Assembly (NCBI GenBank): GCA_003280225.1
Contig: QCFO01000007.1
Span: forward strand, 1-64,000
Direction of reading: 5' to 3'
Source of the DNA: Prochlorococcus sp. AG-363-K07
GTDB taxonomy: Bacteria; Cyanobacteriota; Cyanobacteriia; PCC-6307; Cyanobiaceae
Length of the DNA stretch: 64,000 nt
This document shows positions 52,012 to 62,800 of this stretch, one piece after another; the first letter of the stretch is position 1; every line of letters begins with the position of its first letter. Under the pieces are notes generated by a model that was not told the DNA's origin, made no database searches, and was given only the letters and a program-made list of their open reading frames with translations. The position numbers and the translations under genes were made by a program.

Positions 52012-53302
52012 AAATTCTCTGAAGTTTGAAGCAGAGAAAGAAAATTGTGTAGAGATAATTTGCATTGGCACAGAACTTCTACTTGGGAACATAGTCAACA
52101 CAAATGCTCATTGGCTAGCCAATGAGCTAGCTGAACTAGGGCTAACTCATTACAGGCAGACAGTTATTGGTGACAACCGACTACGTCTACAAAACCTCAT
52201 CAAAGAAGTTGCTCAAAGGAGCAAGATTCTTATCACTACTGGCGGTCTAGGTCCGACAAATGACGATATAACGACTGAAGCTATTGCATCTGCTTTCAAA
52301 AGCCCTCTAAAACTTCGTGAAGAGATTTGGGAGGATATTCAAGCCAAATTATCTCTCTCCGAACACCCAGTAGCACTAAACAATCGGAAACAAGCGCTTT
52401 TTCCTATAGATGCCCAGATACTTCCTAATCCTCTAGGCACTGCTCCAGGAATGATATGGAAACCAGAAAATGCAGAGAATGGCTTAACAATATTGACTTT
52501 CCCTGGAGTGCCATCTGAGCTCAAACAAATGTGGTTTGAAACTGCGGTGCCATGGCTAAAAAAATATGGAGGTTCTCAAAATTGCTTTTTCAGCAAAGTC
52601 CTGAGAGTAACAGGAATGCCAGAATCAAACGTAGCTGAAAAATTATCGGATCTTTTAGAAAATCAAAACCCAACAATCGCCCCATATGCAAGCCTGGGAG
52701 AAATAAAACTTCGATTGACGGTTAATGCCTTAAGTCATAAGGAAGCTAACAATCTACTTAAGCCCTTAGAGACAGAAATTCGTCATCGTATAGGAGAAAA
52801 CTGTTATGGGGAAAATAATCAAAATTTGTCTTCTGTAGTACTTGATCTTCTAAGAAGGCGAGGAGAAACTCTGGTAGCAGCTGAATCCTGCACTGGGGGA
52901 AGGCTAGGAGCCTTTCTCACTTCTGAGCCAGGTTCTTCTGATGTCTTCCTTGGTGGAGTCATTGTTTACAGCAACCATCTAAAGCAAAAATTGCTCGACA
53001 TTCCGCATGAACTATTAGAAGCTCACGGAGCTGTATCTAAAGAGGTGGCAGAAGAAATGGCAAAAAATGTCAGGGAAAAGCTACAAGCAACCTGGTCAAT
53101 AGCAATTAGTGGTTTGGCAGGGCCAGGAGGTGGAACAACCTTAAAGTCAGTTGGTCTAGTTCATATCGCAATAGCTGGTCCCGGCAGGAATAAATCAATT
53201 CAAAAAAACTTCTCAAAGCACAAGGGCCGAGTCGACATTCAAAAGTTGAGTGTTTTGTGCGGACTGAATCAACTTCGCCTACTTTTACTCGCGCAGAGCT
53301 AG
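52004..53302 (+). CDS. cinA: CinA family competence/damage-inducible protein (nicotinamide-nucleotide amidase-like)
   Basis: [31 protein letters not shown]...[20 protein letters not shown]...[34 protein letters not shown]. Confidence 0.93.
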   Translation: MSKNSLKFEAEKENCVEIICIGTELLLGNIVNTNAHWLANELAELGLTHYRQTVIGDNRLRLQNLIKEVAQRSKILITTGGLGPTNDDITTEAIASAFKSPLKLREEIWEDIQAKLSLSEHPVALNNRKQALFPIDAQILPNPLGTAPGMIWKPENAENGLTILTFPGVPSELKQMWFETAVPWLKKYGGSQNCFFSKVLRVTGMPESNVAEKLSDLLENQNPTIAPYASLGEIKLRLTVNALSHKEANNLLKPLETEIRHRIGENCYGENNQNLSSVVLDLLRRRGETLVAAESCTGGRLGAFLTSEPGSSDVFLGGVIVYSNHLKQKLLDIPHELLEAHGAVSKEVAEEMAKNVREKLQATWSIAISGLAGPGGGTTLKSVGLVHIAIAGPGRNKSIQKNFSKHKGRVDIQKLSVLCGLNQLRLLLLAQS

Positions 53303-53333
53303 GGTCATTTATCTTGCATTCAATAATCAAACA

Positions 53334-54746
53334 TTGAGCTCAGGAACGCTCTACGACAAAGTATGGGATCTCCACCGGGTAACCGAACTTCCTGGAGGGG
53401 CAACTCAACTTTTTGTGGGCTTACATTTAATCCACGAGGTAACTAGTCCTCAAGCATTCTCAGCCATAGAAGAAAAAGGTTTAAAAGTTCGATGTCCTAA
53501 AAACACAATTGCAACAGTCGATCATATTGTTCCAACAATTAATCAAAGTAGACCTTTTGAAGATTCTCTCGCAGAAGAAATGCTTCTGACCCTAGAAGCA
53601 AACTGCAAAAAGCATGGAATTAAGTTCTTCGGGATTGGAAGTGGTAGTCAAGGAATAGTCCACGTAATAGCTCCTGAACTTGGATTAACTCAACCAGGTA
53701 TGACCATTGCATGTGGGGACTCTCATACATCAACCCACGGTGCATTTGGAGCAATCGCATTTGGCATAGGTACTAGCCAGGTTCGAGATGTACTTGCAAG
53801 TCAAACTCTTGCAATGACGAAGCTCAAAGTCCGTCGTATTTGGCTGAATGGGAAACTAAGCGATGGTGTTTTTGCAAAAGACTTAATTCTGCACGTAATC
53901 CGATTACTAGGTGTAAAAGCAGGTGTGGGATACGCATATGAGTTTGCTGGACCCGCAATAGAACTTCTCTCTATGGAAGAGAGAATGACCATATGCAATA
54001 TGGCTATAGAAGGAGGTGCAAGATGTGGCTACATAAATCCAGATTCGACTACATTTAGATATCTAAAAGGACGAATAAATGCACCCAGTAAAATTAAATG
54101 GAAAGACGCTGTAAATTGGTGGCTCAGTCTTGCAAGTGATCAGTTAGCTGTCTTTGATGACGAAGTAAAAATTGATGCAAGCTCAATCGCTCCCACTGTC
54201 ACCTGGGGTATAACACCAGGTCAAGGAATCTCAATAGAAGAACAACTTCCTACAATTGATTCGCTCGATCCAAATGAACGTCCCATAGCAAAAGAAGCAT
54301 TCGCTTATATGAAGCTAAAACCAGGAAGTTCTATATCAGGCCTCCCAGTTGATGTGTGTTTTATTGGAAGCTGTACAAATGGTCGCCTTAGCGATCTCCA
54401 AGCTGCGGCAAAAATACTAAAAGGTAAAAAAATTGCTAGTGGGGTAAAGGCATTTGTAGTGCCTGGCTCTGAAAAAGTAGCCAAAGATGCCGAAAAAGAA
54501 GGGTTAGACATTATTTTTCGTTCTGCAGGCTTCGAATGGCGAAAACCAGGCTGCTCAATGTGTTTAGCAATGAACCCTGACAAATTGAGTGGAGCAGAAA
54601 TCAGCGCAAGTTCTAGCAATCGAAATTTCAAAGGTAGGCAAGGGTCATCTACCGGTCGAACATTATTGATGAGCCCTTCCATGGTGGCTGCGGCCGCAAT
54701 CAAGGGAGAAGTTAATGATGTAAGAAAAATGCTTAAGACAAACTAA
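53334..54746 (+). CDS. leuC: 3-isopropylmalate dehydratase large subunit
   Basis: [39 protein letters not shown]...[34 protein letters not shown]...[24 protein letters not shown]...[12 protein letters not shown]. Confidence 0.96.
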   Translation: MSSGTLYDKVWDLHRVTELPGGATQLFVGLHLIHEVTSPQAFSAIEEKGLKVRCPKNTIATVDHIVPTINQSRPFEDSLAEEMLLTLEANCKKHGIKFFGIGSGSQGIVHVIAPELGLTQPGMTIACGDSHTSTHGAFGAIAFGIGTSQVRDVLASQTLAMTKLKVRRIWLNGKLSDGVFAKDLILHVIRLLGVKAGVGYAYEFAGPAIELLSMEERMTICNMAIEGGARCGYINPDSTTFRYLKGRINAPSKIKWKDAVNWWLSLASDQLAVFDDEVKIDASSIAPTVTWGITPGQGISIEEQLPTIDSLDPNERPIAKEAFAYMKLKPGSSISGLPVDVCFIGSCTNGRLSDLQAAAKILKGKKIASGVKAFVVPGSEKVAKDAEKEGLDIIFRSAGFEWRKPGCSMCLAMNPDKLSGAEISASSSNRNFKGRQGSSTGRTLLMSPSMVAAAAIKGEVNDVRKMLKTN

Positions 54747-54765
54747 CTATAATCAAAATCATTTT

Positions 54766-55392
54766 ATGAATCCTGAACCTTCTTTCCCGTTAGGGATAAT
54801 CACACAAATCAGAGGTAAGTGCATAGTTATGCGGGGCTCTGATATAGATACAGACCGAATAATTCCTGCGCGTTTCTTAAAATGTGTAAGTTTTCAAGCC
54901 TTGGGTGAAGCAGTATTCGCTGATGATCGAACACAATTAAAAGGAGAGCATCCATTTGATTTAAGCAAAAACCAGAACGCGTCGATACTTATAGTAAATG
55001 AAAATTTCGGATGTGGTTCTAGCCGAGAACATGCTCCTCAAGCTCTACTTAGGTGGGGAATTAGAGCAATTATTGGGCAAAGTTTTGCGGAAATATTTTA
55101 TGGTAACTGCCTAGCACTTGGTATTCCATGCGTCACGACAACTGAAGCTGATATACTCCAAATTCAAAATACAATCAACAACGATTCTAACGAAAATTGG
55201 AGCTTAAATCTTACAGAATTAAAATTGAAAAATCCATATAGAAGTTGGGATATAAAAATGAATCAAGGCCCCTTAGAAATGCTTATTAGTGGCAATTGGG
55301 ATATAACATCTCAGTTACTAAATAATGATAAAAAAATAACTGATACTATAAAGAAAGTGCCATATCTAAATAATTTTATACCAATTAAATAG
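54766..55392 (+). CDS. leuD: 3-isopropylmalate dehydratase small subunit
   Basis: MRGSDIDTDRIIPARFLK...NFGCGSSREHAPQALLRWGIRAIIGQSFAEIFYGNCLALGIPCV. Confidence 0.95.
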   Translation: MNPEPSFPLGIITQIRGKCIVMRGSDIDTDRIIPARFLKCVSFQALGEAVFADDRTQLKGEHPFDLSKNQNASILIVNENFGCGSSREHAPQALLRWGIRAIIGQSFAEIFYGNCLALGIPCVTTTEADILQIQNTINNDSNENWSLNLTELKLKNPYRSWDIKMNQGPLEMLISGNWDITSQLLNNDKKITDTIKKVPYLNNFIPIK

Positions 55393-55431
55393 GAAGATAT
55401 AGCACACTAAATCATTTCAGTGCATAGAGAG

Positions 55432-58400
55432 TTATTTGATTTCTTTAGGAGAGTATGGAACAAAAGGCAAGCCTGTTCCTCCAAAACTAAAGTCATTCAA
55501 ATGTACACTTATGCCCCCTTTCCGTTTAGAAGGATTATAGAATAGGCCAAAATCATAAGATCTTCTTTGCCATCGCAATTCTACATTTGAATCAATAGCC
55601 TCACCATAATATTCAGAACCACTATCAATGTTAAACTCAAAACCTGTATTCAGAACCAAAGGTCCTACCAATTGCTGAGTCAAGCCTACTCCTAAGGTAG
55701 CAAGGTCTACGACATCATCAAAAGAAAATGGACTAGAACCTTCCTTAATAGAAGAACCATAATAAATTGATACCTTTGTATAATCAAAAAATGGCTTGCT
55801 AAATGTTCCCAATGTCATCGTCGGTCCTGCTGTAAAACCAATGATTTTTTGACTGCTATCATCTTGATATACAAAATAAGCCTGATTCAAATTAATATCA
55901 AAATCTATTTTTGGAACTATAGGGACTGGAGAGTATCGATAAGCATAGCTTGGGGAGAGAGTAGCACTTCCTCCAGTCCAGATATTATAGCTAGTAGTAA
56001 ACGATGAATATATATTAGCTCGCCAAAGTTCATCAAGTTTTCCGCCAACTAAAGTCTCAGCTTGATACTTTCCAAGCCCAACTTTAAAAGTATAAGCATT
56101 ATTAAATTTATCTCCCCACGCCCAAGGAATTGTTTTTTCCAAGAAACCACCATAAGCCGTATAGATCTCTGTCTCTCCCCTAGAACCATTCCAAACTCTA
56201 TATCTATACGAACCAAATAAAGTGGCTTCTGATTGACCTAAAAATGCTACATCAACGTTCTTTTTAAGGCTAGATGAAAATCGACTTGCATTAGCAATCC
56301 TCTCTGGATTAAAGGAACTTATATTCGCATCAAATTCTGTGTCAAATCCTAGCGCTTTCCCATCCAATTTTGCCCTAAGGCCAAACAAATCATAAGCATT
56401 AATATCTGCTGTTACATTATCACTAGTGATAGAAGATCCATTCTGGATATAGCTATTGGTTTCATAAATTACAGAACGCTGTATAAGGAATTGAGGCTGA
56501 AACTTTAGCCTGAAATCATTGCCTATAACTATAGGCTTAAATGACCTCCCCAAAAAGAAGCCATCTCTATCCTTTTTATCATAACTGAAAACCCATCTAT
56601 TTTCTACAGTTTCATTTCTTTGAATTGTTGTTGACTTAACTATTGGGATGCGAATACGTTCTTCTATTAACAAACTAGCTCTATTAGATGTAATCAAAAT
56701 ATCCCCATTCAATTCTTCTTTCGCAACCACATTGTATGCATCAATTCTCGTCTGAGTTGGCGTAAAAGGATCATTTGTAAAACTGATCTTACGAGCCTTC
56801 CAGCCATCTGGAGTGATAATTATTTTCCCTGCCTGTATTCTCCAACGTCTAACTGAACCTTCCACAAGTCTCGAACCTGCTTTTGGATTAAGTTGAGAAA
56901 TGCTTAGGCTGCTGGATTGATTATTCTCTTCTATACCCCTTTCAGGCCTCAAAAGTCCAAACCGGCCTTGCAAGCTAAAATCATCTTTAAATTTAACATC
57001 AAAGATTCTTTGATCTATTAATCCAATTGCATCTCTCCTCAACTTCTCTTGCTGATACAAATTTAATTTAGAAAAGTTGGTTTTTGCAAGTCCAGAATAA
57101 GAATCATCAGAGTTCTTAAAAGCAAATTTTTCTATGCCTTTAATCTTAGGGTAAATATTCTTTCTACTAATAAATAAAAGTTCCAAATTCTCATCAATAG
57201 ACCTTGGTAATTGCCTAAATGAACTTTCTGCCTTTCTACACTCCAATGGAGGTCTAAGAGTATTCATATTTTCAGCATTCTTTGCTGCTCCCCATCTATA
57301 CCTGAAACCAAGAAGATAGGCATTGCTCCCACCTTCAACTCCTCCAAAAGAACCAAAGGCACCCGATCTATGATGAATTCTACTAACTAAAGAAACCCTT
57401 TCAGACAGAAGTGCTTCAATCTCAAAACCTAAATAATTTAACAATTGTGAATTGGCACTTCTATTCGTTTGTTCAAAATTACTAATCGTACTGTTATAAC
57501 TAACACCCTCCACAATTCCTAAGCTAAAGCCTGGTAAAATCCAAACCCTACCAGCTATTCCAAGAATTGCTTCGTTAAAAGCTTGAGAAGATGTCTCAGC
57601 ATAAGGGTCGGCTTGGTTATATCCACCAACTTGCTTATTTGCAATATGTCTAAAAATATCTGCTCCTAGCTCAATAGAAAATGGACCTGATCTAAAAATC
57701 CTTTTACTTAAACCAACTCCAAAAAGATATTCATCGCGAACATGTCCTCCAATAATAAATGTCTCTCCAAAATCAGCATCAGTCATCTGCCCTCCCCAAG
57801 TTGTAATCGCCCAATTGTATGGACGCCAATCAGGTAAAGATGGCAACACTGGAGGGCATGCAAGTTCAGTAGATTTTGTTATTTTTGTATCCTCAGAATT
57901 AGCTTTTAAATTAGACCGCTCTAACTGAGTAGCAATCTTAGAAGAAGAAACTGACTCACTTGAATTACTATTTATAATTTCTTGCTTTAGTGAAGAGCTA
58001 ACACTACCTGATGTAGTATATGTTTTATTAAATGTATCTACATTCTTCTTAGAATTCTTTAAATTATTCTTCTCTTCGACTTGAAAAGATGAAGGCGTCT
58101 TGAATTTTCTCTTAGATATAAATCTTAGATCTTTGGATAAATTCTCAAGATCAACTACCCCATATACATCATTTAATATTCCCTTCCTTTCAATCAAGCT
58201 ATAACGAAAAGAACTTGCTTGAAAATATTGAGAGGCTTTTTTGAATCGCACCCTGCCATGTGCAATAAGGGTTTGAAATTCTCTATCAAATTCAATTCTA
58301 TCTGCCTTTAAAACTGCTCCATCAAGTTGAACACTGACTCTGCCTTCAGCAATAAAACGTTTTAAGCGTGCATCATAACTCTGTTTATCTGCACGTAATT

Positions 58401-58662
58401 GCAACTCACTGGGCGGACTGACAGCAAGATAATCCAACTCTTGAGAAGTTTTCTCATTAGAAATTAGTCCTACTTTGTCAAAGGGCAAACCTGACAAAGA
58501 AGAATTTTTAGAGTTAACAGAATTCCCTAGATTCCTAAATGCAAATGATTTAGCAGTTCCAGAAAAGGTGGCAATAGACAACCCTCCTGAAGCTATCAGC
58601 CCTGTAATACAAATATAAGGGCTTTTTACCGCCAAGACCGTCCTGCTAAAGGACGTGATCAT
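55432..58662 (-). CDS. DUF3769/LptD (OstA)-like outer-membrane beta-barrel protein
   Basis: 1076 aa; OstA-like ELQLRADKQSYDARLKRFIAEGRVSVQLDGAVLKADRIEFDREFQTLIAHGRVRFKKASQYFQA; C-terminal barrel-like strands. Confidence 0.78.
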   Translation of the reverse strand: MITSFSRTVLAVKSPYICITGLIASGGLSIATFSGTAKSFAFRNLGNSVNSKNSSLSGLPFDKVGLISNEKTSQELDYLAVSPPSELQLRADKQSYDARLKRFIAEGRVSVQLDGAVLKADRIEFDREFQTLIAHGRVRFKKASQYFQASSFRYSLIERKGILNDVYGVVDLENLSKDLRFISKRKFKTPSSFQVEEKNNLKNSKKNVDTFNKTYTTSGSVSSSLKQEIINSNSSESVSSSKIATQLERSNLKANSEDTKITKSTELACPPVLPSLPDWRPYNWAITTWGGQMTDADFGETFIIGGHVRDEYLFGVGLSKRIFRSGPFSIELGADIFRHIANKQVGGYNQADPYAETSSQAFNEAILGIAGRVWILPGFSLGIVEGVSYNSTISNFEQTNRSANSQLLNYLGFEIEALLSERVSLVSRIHHRSGAFGSFGGVEGGSNAYLLGFRYRWGAAKNAENMNTLRPPLECRKAESSFRQLPRSIDENLELLFISRKNIYPKIKGIEKFAFKNSDDSYSGLAKTNFSKLNLYQQEKLRRDAIGLIDQRIFDVKFKDDFSLQGRFGLLRPERGIEENNQSSSLSISQLNPKAGSRLVEGSVRRWRIQAGKIIITPDGWKARKISFTNDPFTPTQTRIDAYNVVAKEELNGDILITSNRASLLIEERIRIPIVKSTTIQRNETVENRWVFSYDKKDRDGFFLGRSFKPIVIGNDFRLKFQPQFLIQRSVIYETNSYIQNGSSITSDNVTADINAYDLFGLRAKLDGKALGFDTEFDANISSFNPERIANASRFSSSLKKNVDVAFLGQSEATLFGSYRYRVWNGSRGETEIYTAYGGFLEKTIPWAWGDKFNNAYTFKVGLGKYQAETLVGGKLDELWRANIYSSFTTSYNIWTGGSATLSPSYAYRYSPVPIVPKIDFDINLNQAYFVYQDDSSQKIIGFTAGPTMTLGTFSKPFFDYTKVSIYYGSSIKEGSSPFSFDDVVDLATLGVGLTQQLVGPLVLNTGFEFNIDSGSEYYGEAIDSNVELRWQRRSYDFGLFYNPSKRKGGISVHLNDFSFGGTGLPFVPYSPKEIK

Positions 58663-58743
58663 TGCATAAGCAAGCTACACACTGTCTCCTTAGAGTCCAG
58701 TATGTGGCGTGACTTTAGAGAAGTCTCAACAAACTAAATATTT

Positions 58744-58872
58744 TTAGTCTTGAGGACTCTCTAGATCCTTTCTCGCTGGAGTTCTACTTGGATCACTAGC
58801 CAAGAAGCCAAAGAGAAAAACTCCAACAAAAAAGAAGACGACCGTGTATACGGATATCTTGAGGGCAAGCAT
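58744..58872 (-). CDS. psbI: Photosystem II protein PsbI
   Basis: Minus-strand reading gives [42 protein letters not shown]; not in the ORF track. Confidence 0.95.
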   Translation of the reverse strand: MLALKISVYTVVFFFVGVFLFGFLASDPSRTPARKDLESPQD

Positions 58873-59207
58873 GAATACCGACCACATCTATGTAAGCGAA
58901 TTCATCTTATGTGGCTTCGAGGGGAAATCACCAGTTAAAAGTCGCTTAAGCCCCTTCGATTGGCGTGGATTGAAATGTTTCGCATTAGCCAAGGGCAAAT
59001 TTTCGCAAAACATGACCCTTATAAAGGCCTCCCACGGGGTAGAAAAAGATCTATTTTTCCGAAAATATGCTCCAAAAGGCCTAATTCAGATAAATCTGAG
59101 ACTGAATTCAACTACTTTGCATCAAATCTCTCCAAAGAGATCTGGTTTTAAGGGCCATGCCCATACAATGGGTCTACTAAACTATCGATTCAGACTCGAG
59201 CAACGTC

Positions 59208-59408
59208 ATGGGACAAAAAACTGCGCTTGGAAGCCTGCTCAAAAAGATTGGGAATAGCGGTCAAGGGAAGGTTGTCCCAGGCTGGGGAGCAACACCTGTA
59301 ATGGCTTTCATTGGCACAATGCTGATTGTCTTTTTAGTCATCATGCTCAATATCTACAACGAGTCTGTTGTCCTACAAGGCTTTTCTGTTGACTGGAATG
59401 GCATTTAA
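59208..59408 (+). CDS. psbH: Photosystem II protein PsbH
   Basis: [66 protein letters not shown]. Confidence 0.96.
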   Translation: MGQKTALGSLLKKIGNSGQGKVVPGWGATPVMAFIGTMLIVFLVIMLNIYNESVVLQGFSVDWNGI

Positions 59409-59445
59409 GTAAAACTAAGCAGTATTGAAAATCTGAGAAATTCTG

Positions 59446-59685
59446 ATGAATATCTTCGGCATTGGCCTGCCTGAGATAGCCGTTATAGGTGCCTTGGCAC
59501 TGATCATTTTTGGACCAAAGCGTCTTCCAGAGCTAGGCAAAAGCCTTGGGAAAACTTTAAAGGGCTTACAAACAGCATCTTCGGAATTCGAAAAAGAGGT
59601 TCAAAAGGCTATGTCTGATGAAAGCCCAGAGGATATGGTTCATGAGGAGAAAGTATCAAAAACTAGCGATAAAAATACCAAATAA
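59446..59685 (+). CDS. tatA: Sec-independent protein translocase TatA/E family
   Basis: MNIFGIGLPEIAVIGALALIIFGPKRLPELGKSLGKTLKGLQTASSEFEKEVQKA. Confidence 0.94.
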   Translation: MNIFGIGLPEIAVIGALALIIFGPKRLPELGKSLGKTLKGLQTASSEFEKEVQKAMSDESPEDMVHEEKVSKTSDKNTK

Positions 59686-59723
59686 TTCTGAGGATGAAAA
59701 ATTCTTTTCAAGTGCTTATTTAG

Positions 59724-60344
59724 ATGAATAAATGTAATCTACGTCTATTAATAGGTCTAGGGAATCCTGGATCAAAGTATGTAAGCACAAGGCACAATGT
59801 TGGTTTTTTAGTTTTAGAGAAAATAGCAAGACAACAAAACCTCACCTTTCGGCAATCAAAAAAGTTATATGGTCTCATTGCTGAAACTTCTTTTGGTGCA
59901 AACTCACTTCGTCTATTGATGCCAACTACTTATATGAATGAGAGTGGGAAATCTATAAAAGCAGCTATTGATTGGTTCGGACTTGAAGTAGAGGAAATCC
60001 TAATTCTTGTAGATGATATGGACCTTCCACTCGGTCGAATGAGGGTTAGGTCTCAAGGGAGCTCTGGGGGACATAATGGTCTAAAGAGCATTATCCAACA
60101 CCTGGGAACACAAAATTTCTGTAGAGTAAGAATTGGTATTGGACCTCCAAAAAACCTCCAATCAGAAAGAAAAAAGATGGCTATTCCTCATGTTCTGGGA
60201 AGATTTAATTCTCACGAAATCCCCATAATAAATGATGTCATAAATGAAGTAATTGAAGGGTTGGATATAATCGAACAATTAGGGATAGATAGAGCTGCTA
60301 CACGTATGAATTCCTATAACGCTAAAAATTGCATTTCACAATGA
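59724..60344 (+). CDS. pth: Peptidyl-tRNA hydrolase
   Basis: LLIGLGNPGSKYVSTRHNVGFLVLEKIA...LLMPTTYMNESGKSIKAAIDWFGLEVEEILILVDDMDLPLGRMRVRSQGSSGGHNGLKSII. Confidence 0.96.
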   Translation: MNKCNLRLLIGLGNPGSKYVSTRHNVGFLVLEKIARQQNLTFRQSKKLYGLIAETSFGANSLRLLMPTTYMNESGKSIKAAIDWFGLEVEEILILVDDMDLPLGRMRVRSQGSSGGHNGLKSIIQHLGTQNFCRVRIGIGPPKNLQSERKKMAIPHVLGRFNSHEIPIINDVINEVIEGLDIIEQLGIDRAATRMNSYNAKNCISQ

Positions 60345-60598
60345 GTTCACTGCCCATCACCAAAGCTCACATTCGTATTGCACGCCAAAGTTTCGCAGAA
60401 CAATGTATCGACGGTGAAGTATCTGCTGGCGACTTCGAATGGCAGTTCACCTGGAATTTTGGTATAGGAGAACTATATGTTGAGCCTTCACTCGGACGAG
60501 CTCTTATACAAGATGCCCTAATGCGATTTCTAGTAAAAGCAGATTACAATCTAGAAACTGGTGGTGACTATATCTTTACTGTTCGTGCCAAATTTTAA
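60341..60598 (+). CDS. DUF3146-like conserved cyanobacterial protein
   Basis: MSSLPITKAHIRIARQSFAEQCIDGEVSAGDFEWQFTWNFGIGELYVEPSLGRALIQDALMRFLVKADYNLETGGDYIFTVRAKF. Confidence 0.75.
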   Translation: MSSLPITKAHIRIARQSFAEQCIDGEVSAGDFEWQFTWNFGIGELYVEPSLGRALIQDALMRFLVKADYNLETGGDYIFTVRAKF

Positions 60599-61013
60599 AG
60601 TCAATTTCACCCGTCCACCGCATCTTTCTACCGTAGTAATCCTCTACCAAAATCAAAGCGGCAACAGCATCTAAATGATCTGATGGCAAAATCAATCCTC
60701 GTGGAAGTAATTTAAGGAAAAAACTAGGTGGCCAAAGGTCCCAGTATCTATTTCTTGCTCGAAGTGTAGAGCCTTTTTCTTCAACAACAGTAATTTCACA
60801 TACGCCGCTAAGTAATCTTTGCCAACGCAGACTAGTAGTACCATTTCCAATAACTATTTGATTAATCTCCCAAACAGACCTCCAACAATGAATTAATTTC
60901 AGTACAGAAGATTGGCTAACTACCTTCCCATCCAAAACAACCTCAGCACATATATCAACAAGTAATAGGCCGCATTTACTGTTCCCAGGATCTATAGCGA
61001 TAACAATACTCAT
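60576..61013 (-). CDS. RuvC/YqgF-like RNase H-fold protein
   Basis: IVIAIDPGNSKCGLLLVD...VIGNGTTS...VVEEKGSTLRARNRYW...DHLDAVAALIL. Confidence 0.72.
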   Translation of the reverse strand: MSIVIAIDPGNSKCGLLLVDICAEVVLDGKVVSQSSVLKLIHCWRSVWEINQIVIGNGTTSLRWQRLLSGVCEITVVEEKGSTLRARNRYWDLWPPSFFLKLLPRGLILPSDHLDAVAALILVEDYYGRKMRWTGEIDFKIWHEQ

Positions 61014-61019
61014 AATTAG

Positions 61020-61943
61020 CTAGCTCTGAGCATCATCTTCACTTTTTTCTTGGACTTGTAAAGACACTAAGACTGGATCAGTTGTGTCACTTCTTCTCAT
61101 CGAAACAGCTTCTAACTTCACAGTGCCTTCCTTTCTCCGCAACAATTCTTCAGTAATAAAGCTGATGGATCTAGAATTAAACTGTATGACTGAACTCAAA
61201 GAACCTCTTCTCTTAATCTCAGATGAAGTTGATTGAAATAACAACTTAATTTGCTTACTCAGAGTCTCAAAATTAATTTCCTCTAGTTCAATAGTCGTAC
61301 TTACTAAAACCTCACCCTTTTTAACAATATTTTTATTTGGTCTTACCTCAGGAAAAGCATAAACAGCTTTCTCTCCAAGTAAAACATTGCCAGCTGATCT
61401 AATATTTACAGCCCATGAACCTTTTTTGCTAAGAATTTCTTCTAAACGTTTAATATCACCTCTTAGGATAAAGACTATTCTTTTATTAGGTTTTTCACCA
61501 GGTAACACTCTGCGATAGGCATCAAAATTTGCTCTTTGAAGTAGTCTTTCTATCTCTTTTTTGGACTGATCAGGATCATTTACATTAATTGTTGATGTAG
61601 CAAGAGCTTGCCCACTGCTAATAACAACATCACCTTTTCTTAAGGCATATAAGTTCTTCTCTAGATATTTTAATTCTTTTTCACCGGACTTAATTTTTGC
61701 CTGAATAGCATCTAGCTCAAACAAGCCAACTCTTAGTTCCCGACTTACAAGAAGCATTAAGCCTAGTGAAATAGCACTAATCAAACTTCCAGTAAATACT
61801 GTAATTAAAACAGCAGTTCGTCGAGGTCTAAGGTTAAAAAAGCTCAAGCGTGCCTTCCCAATACGACTACCTAGCAAATCCCCAAGAGTTGCCAGAACAC
61901 CCCCTAAGAGGAGTAAGGAAATAACCAGTAGCCAGCCAGACAC
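61020..61943 (-). CDS. DUF3084 domain-containing protein
   Basis: MSGWLLVISLLLLGGVLATLGDLLGSRIGKARLSFFNLRPRRTAVLITVFTGSLISAISLGLMLLVSRELRVGLF. Confidence 0.85.
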   Translation of the reverse strand: MSGWLLVISLLLLGGVLATLGDLLGSRIGKARLSFFNLRPRRTAVLITVFTGSLISAISLGLMLLVSRELRVGLFELDAIQAKIKSGEKELKYLEKNLYALRKGDVVISSGQALATSTINVNDPDQSKKEIERLLQRANFDAYRRVLPGEKPNKRIVFILRGDIKRLEEILSKKGSWAVNIRSAGNVLLGEKAVYAFPEVRPNKNIVKKGEVLVSTTIELEEINFETLSKQIKLLFQSTSSEIKRRGSLSSVIQFNSRSISFITEELLRRKEGTVKLEAVSMRRSDTTDPVLVSLQVQEKSEDDAQS

Positions 61944-61997
61944 AAAAAAAGCCTTTAAATAATGGAGCTTTAAATACCATCCTCTCCCAACACAGAC

Positions 61998-62732
61998 TTA
62001 ATTAAAACGTTTTGCTAGGGCTATTGGATCAAGAACGGTTATTTTCTTTCTTTCTATAGTTACTAAACCTGAATTACGCAGATCTCCCAATAATCTTGTA
62101 ATTGTTACTCTAGTTGAACCTATCGCTTCCGCAATGGCCTGATGAGATAAGCGCAAATCAATCGTGATGCCCTTTTGGCCAGGCATCCCAAAATCTCGAC
62201 AAAGCACCAGAAGAAAACTGACTAATCGCGATGACATATCTCTATGCGTAAGCGTTTCTATCATGGTCTCGGTTTGTAAAATCCGACTGGATAACCCCTG
62301 CAGCAGCATCAACCCGACTCCAGCGTCATTTTCTATAGCATTACGCACTGATGCGGCAGGAGCAGCAACCATTTCTACTCTTGTAAAAGCAACAGCATGA
62401 TAAAAACGATCTGAACGATGTCCTGTGAGAAGAGAAAGAACTCCGAATAGGCTGTTTTCTCTTAATAAAGCAACAGTGATTTCCTCTCCAGATTCATAAA
62501 CCCTTGACAAACGTACGGCACCCCTACGAATGAAATAAACCCGTTCTGCAGGATCCCCAGGAAAAAAAATAGTTTTCGATCTTTCCACCTGCTCATTATT
62601 TGCACCATCAAGAGCCCTCATTTCATCCAGGAGGACTCTATTCAACGGCGGCTTCTGATTAGCTGCAGGTACAGATTTTTTTAGATCAGGTTGTGGGGAA
62701 TAACGGTTAAAACCGTTAACAGCATCAACCAT
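61998..62732 (-). CDS. ntcA: Global nitrogen regulator NtcA (Crp/Fnr family)
   Basis: cNMP-like domain [82 protein letters not shown]. Confidence 0.95.
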   Translation of the reverse strand: MVDAVNGFNRYSPQPDLKKSVPAANQKPPLNRVLLDEMRALDGANNEQVERSKTIFFPGDPAERVYFIRRGAVRLSRVYESGEEITVALLRENSLFGVLSLLTGHRSDRFYHAVAFTRVEMVAAPAASVRNAIENDAGVGLMLLQGLSSRILQTETMIETLTHRDMSSRLVSFLLVLCRDFGMPGQKGITIDLRLSHQAIAEAIGSTRVTITRLLGDLRNSGLVTIERKKITVLDPIALAKRFN

Positions 62733-62800
62733 GATGGCGAAGCAATTTCAAAGACGTTAAGGACAGCACTTATAACCACATGTAGCAAAAGCAACTGTTT

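Noticed and set aside
54305-54703. 132-aa minus-strand ORF
   Set aside because: Antisense to leuC
58844-59257. 137-aa plus-strand ORF (and nested 58960..59151) across the psbI-psbH gap
   Set aside because: Overlaps psbI antisense and the psbH start; composition does not resemble a protein family I recognise; more likely chance openness over a structured noncoding region
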